Notes under the pieces: model-generated
What the model saw: the letters and a program-made list of their open reading frames with translations, nothing else
What the model was told of the DNA's origin: nothing
Database searches by the model: none
Part shown: one piece after another, positions 23,680 through 37,297 of the stretch
Numbering within the stretch: position 1 is the first letter of the stretch
How the letters are laid out: every line of letters starts with the position of its first letter
Source: Cryptomeria japonica
Taxonomy: Eukaryota > Streptophyta > Pinopsida > Cupressales > Cupressaceae
Reading direction: 5' to 3'
Length of the DNA: 64,000 bases
Assembly: GCF_030272615.1 (NCBI RefSeq)
Contig: NC_081410.1
Location: forward strand, 187,574,119 to 187,638,118
Made by a program: the position numbers and the translations under genes

Positions 23680-23974
23680 CATTCATGGCAACATATTAAT
23701 GTGAAAAACAATCAATGCAAAGAAAGAAATCAACAACACATAACTCTCAACAACCTCCCCTTGAGATCAACACACGATATAACAGTTTTCACATGCCTCT
23801 CTCCCCCTTTGACAACAATGCCAAAGAAAAAATAACACAAATGACACTCTCCCAAAATAGAACAAATGATGGAACCAAACACTAACTACTCCCCCTGAGT
23901 AGTAGCCACACTCATCAATCCAAAGCACAAAATATCTCTGTGAAGCTCACTAAACTGATGCAACTCCATGCATC

Positions 23975-25345
23975 TTACTTCTCATCAGGATGGGCAATTA
24001 CCCCTAGCTTCCCTCTAAGATACTCAAAGGTATCTTTAGGAAAAGGTTTCATGAAAATATTTGCAATATGTTCCTTTGTAGACACATACTCTAATCTGAC
24101 TTCCTTCTCATTCACTTTCTCTCTCAAGAAATGAAACTTGATTGATATATTCTTAGTTTTAGAATGTAATATCGGGTTCTTGGAAATATTAATGGCACTT
24201 GAGTTATCACAATATATGGTAGTAGGCTCATAAAAAATAACTAATATCTTTCAACATTTGCTTCATCCAAATCACCTATGTACAATTGCTAGCAACATCA
24301 ATGTACTCAACTTCTATAGTAGACAAAGATATAGCATTTTTCTTTCTACACATCCATGAAACAAGTCTCTTTCCAAGGAAAAATGTACCACCACTTGTAC
24401 TCTTCTAGTCATCAACATCACCTGCCCAATTAGCATTTGTAAAAGCACTCAAAGTAAAGTCATCATCTCTAGGATACCACAAACCATAATCAACAATTCC
24501 TTTTAAATATTTGAATTTTTTTTTTAACAAACAACAACATGAGATTCCTTAGGATCAGCTTGAAATCTAGCAAGAAGACATACAACATTCATAATATATA
24601 GTCTAGTCTAAGTTAAATATAATAACCACCAATCATAGATCTATCTCTAGTCTGATTTGCTTTCGGAGAATAATCATCTTTTGTCAGCTTACATCCAATC
24701 ACCATAGGAGTACCAACTGGCTTCGCATCATCCAAACCAGAATTATTCAACAATTCATTCACATACTTAGATTGAGATATAAAAATACCTTTATCCAACT
24801 AAGTTATTTGCAATCCCAAAAAGAATTTCATCTCACCATCATAGACATCTCAAACTCATTTTGCACATCATCGACAAATTTCTTGCACAAACCATCATTT
24901 CCACCAAAAATAATATCATCAACAAATACCTCAGTAATCAAGATGTTATCATTATCTATTGTGAAGTACAAATTGCTATCAGTAGTACCTTTATGGAATT
25001 CAAGCTTCATCAAATACCTATCCAATCTAGCATACCAAGCTCGGGGGGCTTGCTTCAATCCATACAATGCTTTCTTCAACCTGCAAACTATATCATTTTC
25101 CTCTGTCAATTGAAAACCATCTAGTTTCTCAATGTAGACTTCTTCTTCCAACTCATCATTAAGAAAGACCGACTTGACATCCATGATCTTATAAACTTTG
25201 AAATCTTTGTAAGAAGCATAAGCAAGAAATAATCTAATAGCTTTAATTATAGCTATCATATCAAAAGTATCCTAAAAACCACTACTTTCCATATGTGAAT
25301 AACCCTTACAAACAAGTCTTGCTTTATTTTTAATAACCTCATGTT
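23975..25345 (-). pseudogene. Element E Ty1/copia RT and RNase H remnant
   Basis: RT is recognisable from NKARLVCKGY through LKKALYGLKQAPRAWYARLD and the catalytic VFVDDIIFGG box (about 24908-24940). Next come GIFISQSKYVNELL (24613-24798) and an RNase H with SAINISKNPILHSKT and IANIF.KPFPK, ending at a TAA at 23975. Stops break the frame at several points. The N-terminal RT and all of integrase are missing. Confidence 0.9.
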
Positions 25346-25394
25346 GTACTTGATGCAATCTCTATTCCAGAGCTACTCAAGATCTTACATTTTC

Positions 25395-25854
25395 CATTCT
25401 TGAATTGCAAGTCATATCCCTTGTTATCCATCTATCCAACACACAAAAGATTATTCTTTAGACCTTCAACATACAAAACATTATTAGTGTTATGCTTACC
25501 ATCAAGAGAAATAGAACCTCTACCATGGATTATACCAGCTTCACCATCTCCAAACCTTACTACTTCATCATCATACTTTTTCATACTCACAAAATTACTC
25601 TTATCACCAATCATATGATGAGAGTGACCACTATCAACAACCCATTCATCTTTCTCTTCAAATTTAGCAGCCAACGTTTTATCTTCAACAATGTAGCTAG
25701 TAGAATTAGCAGTCACCGGATTTTCTTCCTTGATAGCAATAAACACCCATTCATCTCCTGAATTTCCTTTCTCGGACTCATCATCTATCACACCTTCATC
25801 AATAACAAAATAACACTTCTTTTGATATTTAAGCTTATAAGGTTTCAATGGCTT
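25395..25854 (-). pseudogene. Element E gag end and Ty1/copia protease
   Basis: The minus frame contains KKCYFVIDEGV, then DEWVVDSGHSHHM with the catalytic DSG, and VLYVEGLKNNLLCVG, the usual copia protease end. The frame is cut at 25854 by the start of D. The rest of gag should resume to the right of D, outside the window. Confidence 0.88.
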
Positions 25855-27354
25855 TTTAGTACCCTTACCCTAATCAGATTCTAATCTCGGTTTGACCTTG
25901 GTTAGTTTATCATGTTATTATGTTATAGTCAGATGTTTTGATTATTGTGTGTACTGGTTAATGTAGTTTTCACATCAATTTGTATGTAAGTTTATTAGTT
26001 CTCCTAATTCGTGTTATTAATCTCAGGCTAACACTTTTATTATATATATACATATGCATGTACGACTCTTGGTTCTAGGAGATTATAGGTACAGTACTGC
26101 ATAGGTACAAGGTTCATCTCCACCTGGGCTCGCAAGTGTGAGTGTTCCTCTTTGGTCCTTAGAGATATGATTAGGCGGTCGTAAGACCCCTGTTTGACCA
26201 TAGTCGTGCTCAAGTGAGCGTCATCAATTGTCTGTTAGTATTCCTTTTGGTGGGGTATGCAGGTCGTCTGTCTGTTTGGCTTTCTTGGGTTGCGTGTTTT
26301 GTGTGTGGTTAAATTGAGTATTTAATTTGATTTAATGTGTGTTTATGCATTAGTATTTTAGGGACTAAATTAAATAGGTTCCTTTTATGCGATTTATCAT
26401 TAATTAGAATTGCTCAATTCAAGTTGGTAGCAAGTTCGATTAAATGGTTAATCTTAATAATGAACTTATTCAATTTATGCTTTTGGAAAGGAAAGATTTA
26501 AATTTCTTCGAAATAGAAATAATTTAATCTCTTTGGCATTTTGGAATAGAAAGGTTAATTTCAATTATTTGAGAAAATCAATTTATCATATAAGCAAGTT
26601 TGATTAATGTTTATTTTCAAATTTGTAAATTAAAACATTTGAATGAATTTTGGGATTTTATTTTAAATAAAAATATTTTAAAATAAAAAATGGGATTTTT
26701 GGTCAAAACTTTTCCCATTTAACCTAGGTTTTGGAAAAATATTAGGGAGGATTATTTTGGAGAGTATTTTTGGAATGAAAATTTGGGGATTTTCGAAGAG
26801 AAGAAATTTCTTGAGCTTGGAAGTTGGGCTCTTCATCAGATCTTATTAGGATTGCTAAATGAGGTAGGATTGTGTTTATCACTTTGGTTATTTGTTTAAT
26901 CAAAGATTGGGTTTGGTTCTTCTCCATGTATTTTGGGTTTAAATCTCCATTGAGTGCTCTCAGGATTATGTTTTATTGAGAAATTAGTTTGGAGTTTGGC
27001 AGATTGGTTGAATCATTGTGTGAGAAATGGTTCTTTTTGGCCCAAATATGATGTTTGGTTGAGGAAAAATTTCCTATTTTAGCCTGGTTAATCAACAAAT
27101 TTTTATATTTTTGAATGTCATGGACACTCTGGAAAATATATTTTAGTCTCTGTATGAGACTGTGAATTAATGAAATCTGGGGTTTTCATCTTTAAAAAAA
27201 AAAAAAGAGTTTGTATTAAAAAAAAATAATAAAAAAATAAAATTTAAAATGAATTTTTTTATTTTTAACGGACCGGATTTAGGGTTTGGAGGGCGGAGGA
27301 GCCAAGGCTCAACCCGCACCCCCTCCCTTCCCTTCCCCTACATGGACTACTGCT

Positions 27355-27560
27355 AGGAGATCTACGACCACCGGTTGCCGCATAGCTCTGCGACCACAAG
27401 GTGGCCGTAGTGATCTGCGACCACAAGGTGGCTGTAGTGATCTGCGACCACCATGTGGCCGCAGAGTCCTACAACCCCATGGTGGCCGTAGGGACCTCGC
27501 GTCCACTGTGTGGGCATTGTGGGCCTGCGTCCACCACAGTGGCCACAACCTCCGTAGCTA
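27355..27560. repeat. GC-rich minisatellite in element D LTR
   Basis: About six imperfect units of roughly 30 bp, each with a palindromic core such as CCACAAGGTGG flanked by CTGCGA. The second D LTR keeps only about three units (59425-59510). Confidence 0.85.
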
Positions 27561-27873
27561 GGGCATGACTGCCCCCACTCCCATGGATGGGAGTTGGACC
27601 TGCGGGTGGCCCTTTGTTGGTTTTTTCATTATTTTTTAAATTAAATATATATATATATATATATATGCGTCACAATTTCATTTTTTTTATGTTTTAAATT
27701 TTTTTAATATTATGTTATTAAAGAAAAAGTTTTTAATATAGTTTATTATCATTAATTATTATTTAATATATATTTTATTAATCGAGGATTAATATATATA
27801 TATATATTAATTAATACTTAAGTTGTAAATTTTATTATTAATTATTAATTGTATATATTTTATTAATCACGGA

Positions 27874-27874
<1 letters not shown>

Positions 27875-27937
<63 letters not shown>
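27875..27937. repeat. (AT)n microsatellite
   Basis: About 60 bp of uninterrupted AT dinucleotides inside the first D LTR; the second LTR has far fewer (near 59800-59820). Confidence 0.95.
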
Positions 27938-27940
<3 letters not shown>

Positions 27941-30170
27941 TAATATTTAATTTGTACTTTTCTCTATGTATGCAAGGAAGTATCAGTTTAGTTAGGAAAT
28001 GACTATCGATTTTTATTTTCCTTTGTATTGTATATTTTCATTTTTGGAAAGTATATGCTTGTTTTGTAGATATGAGAGTGGTTTATTTATTTCTAAAAAG
28101 AATAAGAATGATGTTTTATTTTTGAACAATAAATATCAAATGATAGTTGATAAATTTGAATATTTGATTTTATATCATTGGGTGTTCTACATATAGAATA
28201 TTTATATTAATATGATTTTGGTTGAAAACTCATGAGGAAGTATTTATATAAATGTTATGATGCAAATGAACTTTAGTGAGTTAGTAAATCATGAATGACC
28301 TATACCTAGACAAGGTAGACAAACTGCAATCAAACTTAGATCTTTTTGAAAACTAGATTGATTGTTGTGTGTAAACAATAGGAAAAAAGATTGTCTTTTC
28401 CGATTTATGCCTATGCATGTTTAATTTTCTGTATTCGCATTTGCTTAAGAAATGGAAAGTGCCTGATTATGATTGTTGGATATTGTCATATGTTGATTTA
28501 GGTACTTTCTTATGTCCTTGATCTCGAGTTTTGTTTGTTTTCTTATGACGGTGTTGTATTCGGTCATGTCCTTTATGTAGGTGTCTAATATTGATTCGTG
28601 GTTGACCATAGCTGGTTAGGTCTCTAGTTAGAGTATCGTCAACTAGTGCACGTCGTATGAAGTCTTGTTTTCAACCAAGTGGGTCTTCCTACCATTTTGA
28701 ACTTCATATTCTTGACCTTTTGTATTCCTCAGTTTTAGGAGTTTGTTGGGTTATGGTCTAGTGTCATATGGGAAAGTGGCTTTCGATTGGGGGTCACGCC
28801 CAAAGTGGTTGCTAGGTAACCCATCGAAAGTGTGTCTAAATAAGTTATAACCTAATAGCTTATTAGAGAGTTTAGATAATAGAATTACTAAGTAAGATAA
28901 TTGTGCCCTGCACATGGGATGAGTGCTAGTACAGACTCGGCATGCAATGAGAAGGCCTGAAATGGCAAACCATCAACCTTGTCTTCATGAAAGGATGTAC
29001 GTGTCCACATGAGGCTTGGATGGGCTGGAGGTTTGGAATAGGTTGCTAGGGTAACCCAATGGATGGGGTTGGAACGTATGAAGACCTGTCATGGTAACCA
29101 TACCAAGTTATTTGATGACACTTGTCCCTTATGTTCGCTGGTGTGTTGTTGTGTTGTCTTTGATAGGAGCACTATGGTGGAGTCGTCCTATTATTTATGT
29201 CGTTGTGAGAACCTGATATACATGTTAGACCTTGGGATGCAAAGATTTAGTTTCACGGATGCTCCTGTAGATATTTTGTAATTGCTTCTTATTATGTTCA
29301 GTTGGATCCTTTCCTATTCAGGGATCTTTCATGTATTTATTTGACTGATGTGGTCGAATGTATTATTGGTTTTTGTACACCTTGATGGGAGGATGTAAAT
29401 GATGTGAACCTTATGTATTCTTCAACCATTTTATTATCAGAGGGGTCTTGCAGTTGAGCAGACCCAGAGATGTAGCCCACTAGGGGTGAACTCCAATATC
29501 ATTTCGGTGTTATGTGATGTTATGTTCTTATGTTTTCTTTTTAATTTAGCATGTATGGATGACATTATGCTAAAATTTATAATGTGGATTAGTTGAAGTT
29601 AATCTTAAATGCATGTATATAGTCATCTTAGTAAATGCAGTAATTTGGATCATGAAAGAATGCCTATTTGAATAATGGAATGTATTCAGTTATTGATAAT
29701 GCAATTAAGTATGCATGGAAAGTATTCATTAGTTTATGATGAAATTAAAGTACGTTATGAAATTAGAAGCATGACTTATGCTTTAATGAGAAGTTTGAAC
29801 GTAATGTATGGTTAAATTTTATTTGATGAACCTTATCATGCTATCTATACTTTTAACCTCAATGGGTGAACCTTATCATTTTATCTATATTTTTATCTTA
29901 CTGAAAGAAATAATCCTTGTTTAAGTATTATTTTGTCACTAAGTCAATCAACTTAATTGAAAAAAATAGAGTGAGTTGAGTTACAATTGAATTAAGTAAT
30001 CACGTTGGAAAACTATTTAGGTGTTATTTAAGTCTTTTGTTGTGGTATCTAAGCTTATGATAATGTGTTGTATCATTGTGTTGTGTTTAATTTGAAAAAA
30101 AAATATTTTGCCCTCTATTCTTGTGTTTTTAGCTTAATCCCTTTGGGGTTTCTTGGTGGGGCATTACATT

Positions 30171-30182
30171 TGGTATCAGAGC
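30171..30182 (+). promoter_or_regulatory. Element D primer-binding site (tRNA-Met)
   Basis: TGGTATCAGAGC, two bases after the LTR end. It is identical to the element A site. Confidence 0.93.
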
Positions 30183-33100
30183 CCATGTTGCAAACATTGG
30201 GATCTCTGGTGTCGCTTGTGCCCTTAGTTGGTGTGAGGTGTATTGATCTTATGTTGTATTCTTATCCTTCTTTTGTATGTGTGTGATTGAGGCACAGGAT
30301 CTTGAAGATCTTAAGGACTTGTGTTCTGTTCTTTTGCATATTCTTTTGAGAAGACCTTAATTGTGTTTAACGTGTGTGTTCACACCTTGTTTTCACCTTA
30401 TTGATGTTGGTGCTTTTGAGTGATTATATGTGCTTTGTTTGCTTATTGATGTCTTGGTCTAGGATTACTCTTATCTGGAAAGAGACTCGTATGCACCTTC
30501 CTTATTAATTATTATACTCTTTAGACTAATCCATTTGGGTTGGTCAGTGCTTGTCTTGAATCTGAAAGTACGAAATGTGCTTGTTTTAAGATTATGATCT
30601 AGCTTAGTGTTGTTCGCTTGAAGCACTTGTATGGTAGATATTGAATGCTTACTTTTTAGCAAATGAAATGATTATCACCCTTACTCCTCTTTCTATCTAG
30701 AAATTAAAATATTTGTTATACATGTAGTTATCTCTTGTGTGAGTTTTCTTATTGCAAGAGAAAGGTTGTGACTTCTTGAACCCTTGTGTGAGCCTTATGA
30801 CGCTTTTGTGTTTTTAGATAATAAAAGGGCTATGGGTTTGAAAGTTCATATTGGTTATTGGGAGAAAATTGTATGTTTACATATAAGAATTCTCCATGTG
30901 TATTGTAGGAGTAACATAATTAAATTTTATCTTAGTAATGTGCATTAGTGTGCGAATAGCTATTATGTGAAATTGCCTTGTTTGTAATAAGATGTATAAA
31001 AGGGAACATGTTATAGTGGCTAAGAGTGTATTAATGTGTTCGATGAAATATTGTTTTAAGTGTTTCATTATACCGATTTGATTGGGGACCTATTTTAACA
31101 ATGTTGCATTGAACTTTCTTTTGGATATATATAAATGGCTTAGCTTGACTAGAAAGTACAAAATGAAAAGCTTGTTTGATGTGCATGCATTAATATATAT
31201 TATTTAGTTGATAGTTCCTATTTACCTTCTTATGATACCTTGGTTTTCAATGAAAGGTTGCAGATTTTGATATGTTTTGTATTGAATTAAGAGTAGTGAG
31301 TGTTCGCAAGAGGTCTTGTACTATCGAAAAGATTCTCTGTCTTGATTTCTTGTTTGAAAAAATAGAACATTCTATTGCAACCATAATAATTAGAAATGTC
31401 ATGTTAGGCCTATTGGAATTCTTCTAAAAAATATTGTGAAATGAAAATCGTACAATTAAAATGATAGACTTATAGTGAGAAATTTTAGCATGTAGTGTGA
31501 TCTTGTGCTTATGTATGAAATGGGATTGGCTGTCAAACTCTCTTTCCCTTCTCTTTACCTAGATTATAAGATTTTTAGAAATGCTACTAAAGGATGCATT
31601 GATTTAAATAGAATGTTTATAAAACATGTGAAATTGTATTTTTGTATTTTGGCTTCATATTGAAAGATGAAAGTCTTACGCTTTGAAAAGGAATTTGCAT
31701 AATTAGTAAAATGGTTATGAATACTTAGTGGAATTAGTGAAAGATATAGGAATGACGTTATTTCCTTATGTAATTTTGAATTGTAAAGAATTTCAGTACT
31801 TGTATCTAGAGTAAACTTTATTCAGTTATTCATGTGGGAAGCATAATTAAAACCTTCCTTGAGTAGATGATAGTGTACTGAAAAGTACTCCCCGTAAATG
31901 TGACTAAACTAGTATTGGTGCTTTCTTTGTATATTGTAAGAAACCTATGCTTGGTATATGTGCCCATGGGATGGTTAAGTAATCAACCATGGGGGATATG
32001 TTTATGTGATGTTTCTTATTTGTTAGTCTATTGAGTACCAAACCTTGGGTTGTTGGTAATTCAGTATGTTAAGGTGTAGTATTTAAAGACCATTCCTTGA
32101 ATAGTATGGATCAGCGTATGAGTAATGTCAGCACGAAGCAACTTTAGCTTGTCTATTTTGAGGAAAAATATAGTTATATAATGAAACTGTATTAAAGGTG
32201 TACTCAATGATTTCCATTTGTGATGAACCAATTTGTAAGGTTTATGTGTGCAAACCTATTCCTCTCTTTTATTTGAGCATATTGATGGTAGTTCTTGAGC
32301 ATCATGATGATGTATCTTGGAGGATCTTGTTGCCTTGTCTTCATGAAAGGTAGGTTTTGTCCTCATGAGCTACCAGTTGGTAGGTGTTGGTAGACATGAG
32401 GGTGGACCTTAGCCATGTATACCTCTGGCTTATGACTACTATCTTGAGAGATAAGTCGCTATGTGAGACGTGACCTGTGGGTTCCCTTTTCCGCGAGGTA
32501 CACTACCATGTGGGATACGTCCATTGTGTGTCTTCTTTGCTTGGAGTATTCCAATGTTGTGTGATGATGTGATGTGGGGTGATGTCGAGGTACACACTGC
32601 CATGCTGTGTGGATGTGTGACTAGGTCGTACCGCATGATGAGCTACTACAATAGGTAGACGATTGTTCCTTCCTTCCTCGTTGGTGGCTAGATGCTAGTC
32701 ACATAGTGATGTTATGTGCAGTTGTGATATTCTTAGTTATTTATTTGTGGACTAGATTCTATGTTGACTTTGATGGTTTAGCCACGATCTTGCAATCTTT
32801 TGCTTACTTGATTTGGTGTTGCAAATTCCAGATTATTTTCTTTCTTTACTATTGAAATTGATGGTTTATTATCTTTATCCATCTATACTTTGGTGGGTAA
32901 ACTAGTTTATCCTTATTGTTTTCATATGCTAGTCTTGTGTTGAAATGTGAAATTCCTCTCCAAGGATAAATGAGATGGTCTTGGTTGAGTGTATACGAGG
33001 AAGTAGATGTCAAGAACCTTGAGGATGGGGGTATGTGAGGTGATGCAGCTAGGATCCACTACCTACCTATGTGTGATGATTATCTCTTGGAGGCTAACCA

Positions 33101-33875
33101 CCTTACTCAACAAGGGATGTTCACAAAGGTCTTGTATGGAAGGTAGCACCACTATGGTGTACCCTTTCACCATCAAGACCTTGAGTGAGATATTGGATAT
33201 TTATGATCATATTATTGTTCTGAGCTCAGGCATAGAGATGTTGATCATGCATGTTATCTTTGACCGAGCATTAGACATGCTCACATGTGGCCTTTTGAGT
33301 GTACATTTCAGTTATGTGGATGATTATTATGTGAAATCATGGAGTAAATTGTGTTATCTTGTCACTATGTTATGGGACATAGTCATTGGAAAGATTTTTA
33401 TATGCTTGGCAAGTGTAAGAAATTGTGTACTATATTCTCTTATTTATTGAAAGTTAATTTGACTGTAGAAGTTGAATTTTGAAGCTAGTTCTATGCAATA
33501 AACTTTTATGATGAGGATATATTGGTAAAAGAAATTGATCATGATGGCATGTTTTCTTGTCATATTTGGTAGATAAGAATGGTAATTATTGTTTACCTCT
33601 TTGTAATGCATTAATTTGGTGTAATGAAAGGAAGAAAATTCTTATTTCTCTGCTATAATTATGGATAATTCCTAGAATGTTATAAGAAATGTATGGATTT
33701 AGATGTATCTTACCGATCTATAATGGTATTCGTAGAGGATTTAGCAATAATATTTCATTTATTTGTGAAAATATTCCTATGTGAAATTTGATATTTGTTA
33801 AATGAGTTTCAGGGCTGATGCATGCGGCATGCTTTCCATCTAGCCTTATAACTTCCAAGAGTAAGTTAGAACCTA

Positions 33876-33886
33876 GGGAGGGAGAA
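33876..33886 (+). promoter_or_regulatory. Element D polypurine tract
   Basis: GGGAGGGAGAA directly precedes TGTAGTACCC, the start of the second LTR. Confidence 0.85.
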
Positions 33887-34222
33887 TGTAGTACCCATGC
33901 CCTTATCAGATTCTAATCTCGGTTTGACCTTGGTTAGTTTATCATGTTATTATGATATAGTCAAATGTTTTTATTATTGTGCGTATCGGTTAATGTGGTT
34001 TTCACATCAATTTGTATGTAATTTTATTAGTTCTCCTGGTTCGTGTTATTAAGCTTGGGCTAACACTTTTATTATATATATACATATGCATGTATGACTC
34101 TTCGTTCCACGAGATTGCAAGTACAATACCACATAGGTACGAGGTTCATCTCCACCTGGGTTCACAGGTGTGAGTGTTCCTCTTTGGTCCTTACAGATTG
34201 GATTAGGTGGTCATAAGACCCT
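33887..34222 (+). repeat. Element D second LTR, first part
   Basis: It matches the first about 335 bp of the LTR at 25855. The LTR is interrupted here by element C and resumes at 58260; the uninterrupted sequence is seen at about 26180-26200 (AAGACCCCTGTTTGACCATA). Confidence 0.92.
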
Positions 34223-37115
34223 TGTGAGGCCCTACCCTAACCCATCCTAGCATTTCAGTTATTTTCATGTTGGACCTATTATTGATGCTTCATTTCTATG
34301 CATTATGGATATAGAATTTTATATGATCCCAGGATTGGATAACATTGATATGGTGTATGTCATTTATTTTGATTTGCAGGACTTTATTATGATGTTATAA
34401 ATATGGATGCATGTCTTATGAATGGTTGAAATTTATGAGGATTATGATAATATTGTTAAGTGAATTGATTTATATGGATTTTATTGGATATATGGTAATT
34501 TGCTTAATATGATGGAAATTGTATGTAGAGTGACTGAATTGTATTCTTTTTATATGTGGTTATTTGGTAATTACGAATGTGTAAAATGAGATGTGTAGGA
34601 AAACTAATCCATGTAACCATGGAAACTATACAGAGAATCAAGCCTAGACCTTTGTGTGTTGGTGAAGCTAGGGGTTGTCTATTTGGAAAGACAACACCCC
34701 GTATGTATTGTGTTTTATTCGTAAATGTAAATGTTTGAATGTGTGTTAAATTGTATTTATTTAATTGTTTAATCCAAAAAGAGACATTTGCCATGTGTAA
34801 TTAAGTAATGTATTTTTATTGTGTCACTTGACACATGTGTTGTAAAGAATGTTGACAATGACATGTCTCTTGGAGGGAAATTGTTTCAACCAATGCTTTT
34901 TTTCAAATATTTGAGTGTGGTCCTAGATTAGTCTTGGGTAGAGAGCCTTTGGAGTGGTCAACTCAAGTTTGACCCGTAGGTAAACTTCAGGTGGGTTTCT
35001 AAGGGGTCAAATTGACTCCTAGGGTTAGTTTAGGGGCTTTTCCAAAGGTCCATATGGTATACCTATAGGTTCGGGGCAATTTTGAGCATGTGACCACTCC
35101 CATTTGATTGTTTAGTCACCTCAAAAATTGAGTTTTCCAAGATGGACGAAATCCAACTTTGGAGGATTCCACCTAGGCTAGACAACCTTCCTTGCTTGTG
35201 TCAGTTCCTCTTCCTCACTTTCTCTTCCCCTTTTTCAGTTGCCAGTTTTAGTAAGTCTGTAAGAGGTTGGGAAGACCAACCAATGTGAGCTCACACTCTA
35301 TCCAAGAGGTTGGAAAGAGTTAGAGGAGCCTTCTTATGGAAGGGTTTGAGACTTAGAATGGCAATCACCCACTCTCCATCTTTGGAGACTTAGAATCTTG
35401 AGAAGTTTGGAATTTTAGTATAGGAAATTTTGGTTAAGTCTTGAGAAGGAAGAAGTTGTGGATTTGTGCAGCTCTCCTACAAACTTTCTTTGCATCCTTT
35501 TGGAAAATTCAAGGTTGGTTGAATCACTACCTCATGTATGTTGTAAATTTTGAAAAGATTGTATGTTGCATTTGTTCTTCCATTGTTGTTTTTATTTGTG
35601 TAGGAAGATGTTGTGTTCTTCCCTATGTATTTTTGGTTGAGTTTTTATATTAATGTTTTGGGATTTTTCAAGGCCAAACTCACCCTTGGGAGGGTAGAGT
35701 GGCCTTGGGGTGAAGGGTTGTTTGAGAGCCTATGAGTGAGAGACTCTCTTTGAAAGAGAGTGATTCACAAGGGATTTTTGTGACCCTTGTTGCATAGTGT
35801 TTTGTTTATGCAATGAGGGTCATAAAGGGAGTTTTGTTGGCTTGTATGCCTTAGGAGACATAAGGAATTGTTGGGACAAGTTTAGAACTTGTGGATGTGT
35901 TTCTTGGTTGCCTTGAAATGGTAATATGTTCTCTTATTTGCAGATTTCTCCTCAAGGTACTTAGTCCACCTTCACCCCATTTGAAAAGTCACATATGTGA
36001 TGTTGTTTAGCCTTGGGATGGGAGTGTGAATGTGGTGAAGTTTTCTTTCTTATTTGTGTATTGCTCGTGTGTATCCCGTTTGGGTCTTGGTTCTCCTAGC
36101 TCGGGGGTGGCTTCTAGTAAGCCTAGCTTGGGAGGTGAGCCTCCATGGTCACAACCTATAAGTTTCATTGTAGATTTGCTTGGAAAAAGATTTGGAAGGG
36201 AAAGCTTGGAGATGATCCTATGTCTTATGTATTTAGTTGCAAAAATATATGTACTTGGGAAGCCCTCATTTAGTAAAAATGAGAGGCTAAGTTTGGAATC
36301 TACCTATTTGTAAAAGTTTACCATGATGTATTAAATGTATTTATTGGTCTATGTTTTATCATGAAACAAGATGTATTCTTTTATTAGATTTTGATCTTGC
36401 AAAGAAAAAATAAAATAAAATTTGAAGTTATATTTCTATAGATATTGAGATATTCTTTATTGGTATTTTCTTCTTGAAATGAAAATTATTTCTTCCTTAT
36501 AGCTATTGTAAAAGAGAGGAAATAAATAAAATGTTGAAGCATAGATTTTAGTAAACGAGAATAAACATTTATATCTATCTATTGTTCATAATACAAAATA
36601 ATGTAAATAAGTTTTAGAGTATATGTTAGTATTGCATCACATCATGTTGTCTATGGATTAAACGATTTTAGACAATATTAGTTGCAGCTGTAATAAATTA
36701 ATTTTTGCTAATTTTTCCATTTTGTAAATGTAGTAAATAAATCTAGTTATAGTTATTTAACTCAAATGTTAACTATATGTCTTTTAAAAGAGAAAGAAAT
36801 AAATTTACTCTAATCTTTTATTTTAAAATAGCCTGCTTTAATGCTTTGAAATAAATAGACTTAAACATAAGAAAATACCTTGATATTCATATACTCGAAT
36901 AAATATATGTTGCTAAGTTTAAAAAAAAAAGATTAAGTTTTAAATGCCTTTATATGTAAAAATCACACATATGCATATATATTTATATACTTTAAACTTT
37001 TGAAAATGAAATATTTAGTTATTTGATATTTCTGGTTTATTTATTTTTACAGTCATTTATAAGTTTCTGTATATATAAAAATATATACATACATACATAT
37101 ATGTATATATATATG

Positions 37116-37168
<53 letters not shown>

Positions 37169-37242
37169 ATATGTATATGTATATAAATATATATATATAC
37201 ATATATATATATATATGTATATATATGTATTTATATGTATAC

Positions 37243-37297
<55 letters not shown>

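Larger units (their letters stand above)
25855..30168 (+). repeat. Element D first LTR, about 4314 bp
   Basis: It starts TTTAGTACCC (TGTAGTACCC in the second copy) and ends GGTGGGGCATTACA next to a primer site. It is collinear with 33887-34222 joined to 58260-62048. The block at 26040-26170 is shared with F and A LTRs, and the block at about 28760-29130 with the A LTR. A GC-rich minisatellite lies at 27355-27560 and AT microsatellites near 27644 and 27875. Confidence 0.92.
30169..33886 (+). mobile_element. Element D interior, non-coding (LARD-like)
   Basis: The 3.7 kb between primer site and polypurine tract contain no gag, protease, RT, RNase H or integrase motif in any frame I read. The longest plus-strand frame (33007-33450, 147 codons) has no recognisable retroviral motif. 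Intact LTR, primer-site and polypurine signals without coding capacity define a large retrotransposon derivative dependent on proteins from another element. The first part recurs at 62049-64000. Confidence 0.8.

Noticed and set aside
27286-27561. Pro/Arg-rich frames on both strands of the D LTR minisatellite
   Set aside because: Repeat-derived; the copy in the second LTR is contracted and not equivalent.
33007-33450. 147-codon plus-strand frame in the D interior
   Set aside because: No motif recognised, hydrophobic mixed composition, and its counterpart in the second D interior is outside the window, so conservation cannot be tested. Not called as a gene.
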